DNA of 64,000 nucleotides from Mixia osmundae IAM 14324 (taxonomy: Eukaryota > Basidiomycota > Mixiomycetes > Mixiales > Mixiaceae), in NCBI RefSeq assembly GCF_000708205.1, contig NW_014575563.1:1171361-1235360 (forward strand), read 5' to 3'. The notes beneath the pieces were generated by a model. That model was not told where the DNA came from. It searched no databases and was given only the letters and a program-made list of their open reading frames with translations. Shown piece after piece: positions 55,328 to 64,000 of this stretch. How positions within the stretch are numbered: the stretch's first letter is position 1; each line of letters opens with the position of its first letter. The translations under genes were made by a program, and so were the position numbers.

Positions 55328-56462
55328 TCATCGCTTGTGTTGCTGCTGCAATTGCCTCTGCCGCTTGCGGTACCGCTCGAGGACTTCTTCATCCGTTGCA
55401 GCAAGCGGACGATTGCTCTGTTTGCCCAGTTCGAGAGGCGGCAGGCCTTCTGCCTCACGATGCGCGGCGACGAGTGCTTGTTCGTCGGCTCGTTGGGCAG
55501 AGACCCGGAAGAATCTCTCTCGTGCATAGTTGAAATCTTCCTCCTCCTTGGGTGGCCGCGGCGCGTTCTGTAGCTCCCGCAGACGCTGCTTTGCTTTTTC
55601 GGTCTCTTCGATATTGCGTAAACGTGCGCTGCATGGCCTCAGAAGTCAGCTCGCGCAGATGAACGATGGAGAGACGACCGACTCGATGCCCAGATCGACT
55701 TCTTGGACGGCTGTCAGCATGGCACTCGACGTTGTCTCGTTGCCTTCGCGTACGCTGCGAGTCCAATGTCAGTACTGCGCAGGGGAGGGTACTCGCGCTA
55801 ACGTACGGCATCTTCGCGACCCTATATCGCTCCGCGACCTGGTACAGCTCGTCGTGTGGGTCGAGCTTGCCCAGTTCTTCTTCGACATCGAGCTGTCCCG
55901 GGTTCTTCTGCGTGCGTTTGCGTAGCTCTGCTTCGATGTAGGCCATCCTGTGGCATTCATCAGCGCTGGTGGTGAGAGCAGAGTCGAGCCGAGTACATGT
56001 GCTTGTCCACGTCGAGCGTATTGGTCTGCTGAGTGAAATTGTTAGACTTGACGAGTCTCCGCGTCTTGAGGTCCTCGTCGTCGAGCAGACTGTCGAGCAT
56101 GACTTGAGCTGTGCCTCGCATAGAGAACGACGAGGGTTAACCGACTAGTCATCATCTTCTTTGTCCTTGACCCTGTCCTTGCTTTGCAGGCCATACTCAT
56201 TCGTATCTCCCTCTGTCCTCTTCGCCCTCTTGCGCCTCTGAGCTTCACCGCTGTTGAGTCGTTCGAGGTCGATGCCCTCCTTACGTGTAGCTTGTCGGAG
56301 CTTCCTGAGCGTCAAGAGGTCCTCCAAATTGTCGGTTGGCTCATGAGCTTGCTCGTCCGCGATCGGGCCGTCATGATTCCCATCAGACTGCGAAGGTCTC
56401 TTGATCGTCTGGGCCGGTCGTGAGCGCTTCTTGAAAGCTATCTGAGCGACAGCTTCGGTCAT
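55328..56462 (-). CDS. TLS1: TLS1 / C9orf78 (HCA59) spliceosome-associated protein
   Basis: Five exons (56146..56462, 55997..56089, 55807..55947, 55683..55754, 55328..55628) give 307 residues. The family core appears only after splicing: RLVKSNNFTQQTNTLDVDKHM, then MAYIEAELRKR, DELYQVAE and EVDLGIDARLRNIEETEKA, close to human C9orf78 (MKYIETELKKR, EVDLGIDAKIKNI). The N-terminus is basic (FKKRSRP) and the C-terminus is a charged helix rich in Arg and Gln. The family associates with late spliceosomes; fission yeast Tls1 affects splicing of telomere-related transcripts. Introns are 49-56 nt and canonical. Confidence 0.88.
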
Positions 56463-57241
56463 GCTGCTAGATAAAACTGCTGGCGTGTCCTGCCTGTGAT
56501 CCTGTGACGCGATGATGACGCGATGGCGAAGTCAAGGTCAAAGTCAACGTTGCGCCCGCTCCCTTGTTCACTCATGCTCCTGCGGTGTCGCCGCATGCCG
56601 CACACTACACGTCTGTCTCGACCTTCCTAGGATGTCTGTCCGCGTCAGCTGCCGCGACGGAGCGCGCAGTCGTGTCCCCGGACAAAGCGTCACCCTGCAG
56701 CCTGCCAGCGAAGCTCAGCGGCAAATCAGCTTGGGCGTTCTTCGGCAGCGTCTGGTGCACACTTCCATGTCCTTTCTCATCTGGCTCTCAGCATGATAGT
56801 CCTGCGGGCATCTACATCGACAGGAAGCCTCAATACCTTCAATTCTACTAGCGAATGCGCAACGCTGCCTCTTGCTTTTACCGCAGACCGACGTGTTCTT
56901 GATCGGAGCACTGAGCGCAGCCAAGAGCAAGTGCTCTAGAATCGTATCGGCTGCACAAAGGACATGAATGTGCTCGAATTGGATCATGCAGCATGTCACA
57001 TCTGCATTGGTGCTCGTGAGCGATGGTACAGTCCCAGCGCAGTCAGGCGTCGCTGACTTGCCGCCAGCATAGCAATCGCAGGCACCTTGCTCGAGATATG
57101 CGTCGGCGGTCGACTGCTCAACATTGACTTGCACCTATGGCATGAAAGATTGCGCGCAGAGCATCACTCCCTGCATCACATAGCACTGTGTAACCACGTC
57201 TGATCATATCATTATTGGTAAATTCATGCATTGTGTGATAG
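56463..57241. other. 780-bp stretch without a confident gene
   Basis: Overlapping frames are open on both strands. Plus 56522..56851 is Cys/Ser rich without an early ATG, and minus 56715..57134 is Cys rich and starts at GTG. The minus frame could be a downstream exon after the CATAG acceptor near 57135, continuing a frame that reads out of the left arm of the inverted duplication. None has a motif, so no gene is called. Confidence 0.35.
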
Positions 57242-57389
57242 ACTGTGTAGAAGAGGGAGTGTAGGCTAGGGAGAGACAGAGGCATGGCACGCCACTCGTC
57301 GAGCGCAAGGCCGAAGTCAGACGCGACCGTGATAAAGTGTCGTGACAGTTTCTGCACTCGCTTCATCTGGCTCACCACACCTGTCAGTA

Positions 57390-57608
57390 TGCCTTCAAGC
57401 GGTCAAGATGCAGAGGATAAGGCCCCCGCTTCGACACTGTCGAACGGATGGCCGGAGCCAATCGTGCCTATCACAAGGCCTACACCGCATACGACCGGAT
57501 CAAGCCCCTTCAAAAAGCAGTAGAAACTGCGCAAGATGAGAAGCTGGAGAAGCTGGAGAAGCTGGAAGCTCGTGGTGCGCAGTTTCTACTGCTTTTTGAA
57601 GGGGCTTG
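57390..57608 (+). pseudogene. Duplicated hypothetical gene, left-arm copy
   Basis: The left-arm counterpart starts with the same MPSSGQD but differs by one base in length near 57418-57430, so it leaves the shared frame soon after (ending at 57523). The downstream part of the original frame (AYDRIKPLQKAVETAQ, then three EKL units) is still open to the stop at about 57608. It may be a decayed copy, or the sequence from which the fold-back arose; which arm is older cannot be told. Confidence 0.4.
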
Positions 57609-57719
57609 ATCCGGTCGTATGCGGTGTAGGCCTTGTGATAGGCACGATTGGCTTCGGCCATCTGTTCGACAGTGTCGAAGCGTGGGGCCTCCGCCTCTGG
57701 ATCTTGACCGCTTGAAGGC
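57602..57719 (-). CDS. Duplicated hypothetical gene, right-arm copy (core)
   Basis: Reading inward on the minus strand from the ATG at 57719, the frame gives MPSSGQDPEAEAPRFDTVEQ and continues MAEANRAYHKAYTAYDRIKPLQKAVET; it remains open to about 57500, through the spacer into the left arm. The first 50 residues look like a genuine soluble helical protein. The part beyond the arm centre is a product of the inversion. Family unknown. The listed span covers the part within the right arm before the arm's inner edge. Confidence 0.4.
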
Positions 57720-58043
57720 ATGCTGACAGGTGGGGTGAGCCAGATGAAGCGAGCGAGTGCAGAAACTGTCACGACACTTTATCACGGTCGCGTCTGACTT
57801 CGGCCTTGCGCTCGACGAGTGGCGTGCCAGTCCTCTGTCTCTCCCTAGCCTACACTCCCTCTTCTACACAGTGTACGACGTGCACGCTCTCTCCCGTGAC
57901 GTCTGAAGAGTAGCGACGACATGCGCAGTCCTACAGCTCTCCTTTCGCTGCTTTGGATCGAACGAACGACCAAACAAGACTCTCCACCGATAAGGGCTGT
58001 CCATGCTATATTTGCAAACATGCGAGCAGCGACAAAATCACCC

Positions 58044-58136
58044 TATGCGCCAACAAGCGCTGGGTCTATACGACAAGCGGCCTGCACAGAGCTTGTTGGC
58101 GCCGCTTGTCATACAGACAGCGCTTGTTGGCGCATA
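58044..58136. repeat. Second inverted repeat (hairpin), 36-38 bp arms
   Basis: Left arm 58044..58081 and right arm 58101..58136 are imperfect reverse complements; the outer 19 bases (TATGCGCCAACAAGCGCTG) match perfectly. The 19-nt loop contains GCTTGTTGGC, a third copy of the arm motif, so the unit also forms a direct repeat 31 bp apart. It lies 170 bp beyond the larger inverted duplication. Confidence 0.8.
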
Positions 58137-58231
58137 CGATGATGATGCCGCTGCTCGTATCGCAAGCGATCGCTGTGAAGGCAGGATGCGGAAGAGGGTT
58201 TCTCGGTTCGTAGGGGTTGCGTTCATGTGAG

Positions 58232-59079
58232 ATGTACGAGCGTGCTGATGCCGGTGTGATGTAGGTATACTTTGCGTGCGCATGCGCCATCTTGAGCGCA
58301 GACCAGGCCAGCTCGGATGCACGAGTGATCCAGCCTGGCGTTCAACTAGCAGAGGTCGAGACCACTCGCAGGCTTTCTGAGCGGATATCGGGGCTAGCTC
58401 TTGACCGAGAGTTCACAGGCAGGTACGCAATCAATCGGTCATCGCGTACGTATGTATATCAATCTCTCTCTTGCCAGGCCTATCGAGCTTTGCAAACTGG
58501 ACCCGACTGCCATAGGTCGCGGAACAGTACGCCAGCTGTCAACGATCTTCGAGACGAAGTGCTGGCTATGCGGTGGCGCGGCGCAGACACAGGCCCGCAC
58601 CTACATCGCTGGCGCAAGGCGCTTAGCGGAAAAAATCCTCATCGAGCAAGATGTCGTGCCTGCGGCGCTGAAAGGGTCAGCATGCTCGTTGACGATGAGC
58701 GAACCGAACCTTCTCGCACTTCTTTCAGGTTGCATACTAGCGCCTGCTCCACTGACCTGTCAAGTCAAGCAAGTCAGCGGCAGAGCTTGCCCGGTCACAA
58801 GGTTGCTATCTACTAGCGCACACAGGCATCACGCCTGTACCAAGTCTCTCTGGAGCTCAGGCAAGCCCTCAGTCTACAGACAGAATCTCCCGGCAGGCAC
58901 CTGTCAGACGCTGCAGCGACGCCTTTCGCCCGGTGAGAATCTTACAATGCGAAACACGCTGCTGATGTCCAGAAAGGCTCGCTGCCCTCATCTATCAGCT
59001 CGCATCATCACTTTCTCCACTCTCAAGACCGGAATCAGCTGGAGACTGGACTTGGAATCGTTGCACCGGGCGTATCTGA
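58232..59079 (+). CDS. Hypothetical protein with CxxC motif
   Basis: Six exons (58232..58253, 58302..58422, 58478..58675, 58729..58768, 58826..58932, 58977..59079) can be joined in phase to 196 residues. The product starts MYERADADQASSDARV, then has helical segments (VETTRRLSERISGLAL, IAGARRLAEKILIEQDVV), a possible metal site CWLCGG, and a later helix (LYQVSLELRQALSLQ). Exons 1-3 are the best supported. Intron 4 uses a GC donor (CAA|GCAAGT) and intron 5 is only 44 nt, so the C-terminal half is tentative. No family recognised. Confidence 0.45.
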
Positions 59080-59374
59080 CACATTTGTATCTGTCGAGCC
59101 AGCCTTTGACGCTGCGATCCTCCGAGTGCTCGTACGGGTGTGCTTCTGTCGTCCGTAGCTGAACGCAATGAGGACGCGTCGTTGACCGTTGAAAGGGCCG
59201 TGTTGGCTGCCCTGAGTCCGACAAGTCTGTTGAGCGCATTGGCTGGCGCGGCGCGAGGCTAACAAGGAGACGCGACGCGCCACGAAGGGCAAGCTGGCGA
59301 GCGCTCGTGAGCTCAGCGAATAAGGAGACCTCAGCAGAAGTCCCACGCGCAGGTCGCTCGTCACTTCTTCTCCA

Positions 59375-60785
<1,411 letters not shown>

Positions 60786-60894
60786 AGCATCCTTCGTATT
60801 GCATTGCAATCATCTGTCTCTATCCATAGTCTCCAGATTATATAGCAAACAAGCAACAACTCGGTTGTACTACAATACTCCAAATTCATACCTG

Positions 60895-63607
60895 TCACGC
60901 GCGCAGAACGGGATCGCGGCTGCCTGTATGGCTGATGCCATCGTCGAATGTATCTAGCTGAAACATGGATTCGTCCCCGCCTTGCCATCGACTTTCCATC
61001 GAGTCTGCACATTGATCTTCGATGTCCGACTGACCCGCAGTAGACGTGTCGAAGACATGCGCCGTCTTGCCATGAACCTCTGTAGATGTTATTCCAGCGC
61101 CTGGTAGAGATGTCGAATGGATCGCCGACTTGGGTAGCGCCACTTCCTGACCGCCAGTCGTCCAGAAGGTCACTGATTTGATCGGCCCAGCATAATGCGA
61201 ATTGCCGTAGACGATCCAGGTTAGCGTAGCGAGAATCAGCACTGAACCGGTCACTATAGGTGCATAAGATAACGAGACTGTCCGCAAGGGTTAGGGAATT
61301 CCATGTGAAGACCGTCTAAGCGGCTTACTCGACGTAACAGGTAGGCTTGTCGGGAAGCACATGACGATCAGTATCAATGTTACGAACAGCACAGAGACGA
61401 TCGCCATTGGCTTGCGAAAGCCGCGCAGCGTCCAGATCTTGTATCGGCCGGACTCCAGGACACCAGCTGGGGAGATAAGGAGTATCGCAATCGGCGCAGC
61501 GTAGGCGAGGAACGTGCTTGAACCGGCGCCACGTATGAACAGAGAAGTGACTATGTCGCTATTGATCATGATGAGCGTCAGTGCCATCAGATTCACTGTA
61601 GCGACCACCAGAATAGCTCGTCGAGGCAAGCGATGGTGCGAGCTGACATGTCTCAGATGAGAGCTGAATGGGAGCGCAGAATCTCTTGCAAGCGCCCATG
61701 TGAATCGAGAAGTGCCAAGCATCTGAGCAGCGCCTTGACACAGCATGGCAACGAGCACCATAACGAGGATGGCAAGGGCCAGAGGCCGACGAAGCTGTGC
61801 GCGCCTGTAAGCTGTCTGCTCGCCGATGACGTATAGACTGACATTTTCGAAGAGTATCTCAGCGGGCGCAAAATATGGCCTTGGCTCTGATTTCAGGCCA
61901 GCAGAAGATCTCCTCGCGCTCTGTCGAAAGCGCGAATCAGTCAAGCGATAAACGCGGCGCGAAGAGACGCACGCTCAACACCACCAAGGTGAGCTGCCAT
62001 GCAGATCTCAGTGTTTTGGCATGCACTGATGGACGCGGAGCTCACCAGTGATCCTAGAACGTATGAGATGACGGTTGACCAAAAGACAGCGCGTGGGATC
62101 GTTCTGGCAGGCACTTTCGTCTCTTCTGACATGTGAGGCGCAGTCTCAAAGCCAGTGGTGATGCAAGTCAAGACCCAGCCGAGAAGATATACGACGCCAG
62201 CCGACTTGTAACCCGTATTGTTGCTGTACGAAAAGAAAACTTCAGACGCCGACCTATGGACAGGCTCAGGCTGTGTTTGCGATTGCGAAAGTGAATGCTT
62301 ACTGCTTCGGACTGGTGTAGATAAGCAAAGAAATGACGGCAAGGAAGCAAGTAGCAAGTATTTGGAGTCCTATTATCGTGGTTTAGATGCATCCCAGCGG
62401 CCTTGCGGGCAAACTGACCGACGACCTTCCAGAACCAAGCAGAACGAGAGACTGGGAGATTAATGAATGCGCAGATGACCATAGTTTGTGCCTGTTTATC
62501 GTGCGGGTCAATATGGCATGAGCCAATGAATGCCCCAGCACGCACATAAGCGATGAGGAGGGCGTGGAAGTCGCGGGGACTATAGCTAGTATAAATAATA
62601 CTGACGCATCCCTGCATTGCGACGGCAAATTGCCAGCTGAGCAAGACTTGCGTCAAGATGTGACCACAAAGCAAGAAGCTGCCGGTGACCCAAGAGATAT
62701 ATCGAGCTGAGCCGCGAAGGGGTGGGCAAGCACGACAGAGGAGAAAGGTCCAGCTGTACATTGCCCCTGCGACAGGATAGGTCCCGGCGAGTTCGGCTAC
62801 AACGGCAGCCATTATAATCATGAAGATGCCAGTGATAGGGAAGCCAAATGCCAGGGCGCTAGAGCCGCCGTAGTCCTCGGTTGTCAGGATACCAAAGAAT
62901 GCGCCAGAGACAAAGCCCATGTTAGAGACCGTCATGCTGAGCGCTGCCCAGAGATCAAGATTCCGTGAGAGCTCCTCGGTGTAGCCCAAGCGGGCCAGTC
63001 GCTGGCTCTCAGCTGTGGGATCGAGGTGCTGAGCACTCCGTTTGGCAGCAAAGCTCGAGATGGTCTCTATGACAGGTGGCTCAGAGGCTGCTTCGCTGTC
63101 ATGCATCGATTTGCTGCCCATACCGTCTAGCGAGCTTTCTTGGGTGGACGTAGACGATGGCGTAAGGGGAAAGACTGCATATTGACTTGCAGCCGAGGAG
63201 CCGAGTTCGGGCAAGTGAGGGATCTCATTGATAGATGCATGCTCGGGTGACTTGCTGCTATCCGTGTCTGAAGGCGTCTGAGGGTAGTCATAGGTCGTGC
63301 GATTGCGGACGATGCCGTAGCTGCCACTTGGCTGCTCAGACGGCCTAAAGGCGTCGACAAAGGGTTGCTTATCGTCTGGCGCCGGAGCGGTACTTATGGG
63401 CGTCGACTGAGAGCTAGAGCCGGACGAGCTCATCATCGAAGCTGCTGATGGCATGGGCGAGCGCTCTTCCGCCGCATGGGTGTAGCTGAAGCTCACTGAT
63501 TGACGGTACTCGGCGCTAGCCTGACTAGCCGACGTGCGGGAACCGTCATCTCGCGTTCTTGAAAGCAGCCGCCGAAGTGATGTCGACGTATCATTGTGTC
63601 TGACCAT
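60895..63607 (-). CDS. APC-superfamily amino-acid/GABA permease
   Basis: Eight exons (62546..63607, 62419..62491, 62303..62369, 62046..62253, 61973..61993, 61843..61920, 61329..61794, 60895..61277) give 785 residues. About 215 disordered residues precede LARLGYTEELSRNLDLWAA, the start motif of Uga4-type permeases. Some 12 TM helices follow, with GFVSGAFFGIL, WITGS-like WVTGSFLL, TTGFETAPHMSEETKVPART and TSRFTWALARDSALPFS. Members import amino acids, GABA or choline. Exon 5 is only 21 nt, and intron 61795..61842 is a stopless 48-mer. The long N-terminus (about 200 residues above usual) and an acidic C-tail are probably regulatory. It converges with GFUS, 109 bp apart. Confidence 0.9.
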
Positions 63608-64000
63608 GATGTGTTGTGTATGGTTGAAGCAGCTAGTCTGCTGGCTGCGTGGCCCGTTCGCCCATCCTTCGTCAATCACAGAAAGAGCCGAGTCTTATAT
63701 TGCATGTGGCTGTTTGCGTCCTGCCGTCATGTGCGTGCTGTATGTCGAGCTCGATTGAACACTCAGGCGATGACCAGGGTGAGCATGTTGCTTGACACGG
63801 CAGCTGGCAGACCAGACAGGACAGACCGCTCGCGATATCAGCCTGGCCCGAGCGCGAGCCGATCGAAGTCGGGAAGGGGCCTAGCCAGACAGCCAGCGGG
63901 CCAAATCGTTGAAACGCGAGAGGCCGGACAGATGCACATCGATGCATCAGGCGGACACAACAGATGAAGCCATCTAAGGCGCATGCAAGGAAGCGACGAA
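63608..64000. other. Upstream region of the permease, no gene seen
   Basis: About 390 bp to the window end. Frames open on both strands lack motifs. Several Arg/Gly-type out-of-frame ORFs overlap. This is most simply promoter and 5' leader of the permease, perhaps reaching a neighbour outside the window. Confidence 0.4.

Larger units (their letters stand above)
57242..57872. repeat. Inverted duplication, 292/297-bp arms, 42-bp spacer
   Basis: The left arm 57242..57533 and the right arm 57576..57872 are reverse complements with about a dozen differences, roughly 95 percent identical by eye. The spacer 57534..57575 holds three tandem copies of GAGAAGCTG. Each arm contains the same inward-facing gene start (MPSSGQD) and upstream sequence. 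No target-site duplication is evident at the outer edges, so this looks like a fold-back duplication of host sequence rather than a transposon. Confidence 0.9.

Noticed and set aside
57118-57378. 86-codon minus-strand frame reading out of the left inverted arm
   Set aside because: The counterpart in the right arm is also open, but no ATG-started gene model with splice support could be built; kept only as an observation.

Overview
The window is nuclear DNA of a compact, intron-dense fungus, most likely a basidiomycete. About 105 introns were modelled by keeping the reading frame and conserved protein motifs intact across splice sites. Most are 44-62 nt, with donors such as GTAAGC, GTCAGT, GTGCGT and GTACGT and branch-like CTGAC/CTAAT near the 3' end. 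Intergenic gaps are often under 200 bp and genes are frequently divergent or convergent. Assignment to a genus is not possible from sequence alone; a Pucciniomycotina- or Ustilaginomycotina-like yeast is an inference. No retrovirus-like, Polinton-like or other mobile element was recognised, and no rRNA, tRNA or CRISPR.

Layout. 1-12 kb: 3' part of a protein kinase, a CYP6/PPIL4-type cyclophilin, the replication nuclease-helicase DNA2, and the ribosome assembly scaffold URB1. 12-15 kb: a gene-poor stretch with a dense cluster of CACGTG palindromes, a small secreted Cys protein and small hypotheticals. 15-26 kb: a kelch membrane protein, MCM10, the rRNA dimethylase DIM1, U1 snRNP protein C, LSM3, an unknown gene and a CCC1/VIT1 transporter. 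26-38 kb: a membrane-anchored unknown, glutathione peroxidase, splicing helicase PRP5, peroxin PEX3, an AXL2-like cadherin-fold protein. 37-46 kb: the two NAD-isocitrate dehydrogenase subunits facing apart, proteasome chaperone UMP1, a small coiled coil, a PTEN phosphatase and a GM130-like golgin. 46-56 kb: lysophospholipase NTE1, RRB1, a TBL1-type LisH/WD40 corepressor, and TLS1. 56-59 kb: a gene-poor accessory patch with a 0.63 kb inverted duplication, a second hairpin and an unknown CxxC gene. 59-64 kb: GDP-L-fucose synthase and an APC amino-acid permease.

Themes. RNA-processing genes recur (CYP6, DIM1, U1-C, LSM3, PRP5, URB1, RRB1, TLS1), and two functional pairs share a short divergent promoter (U1-C/LSM3, IDH1/IDH2). 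The most unusual signal is splicing itself. Five to seven introns need a GC donor rather than GT, one of them in the U1-C gene, which also has 9-nt and 12-nt exons. Several 48-nt introns are stopless multiples of three, so a plain ORF scan reads straight through them. The inverted duplication at 57.2-57.9 kb and the GDP-fucose synthase are the other points worth following.
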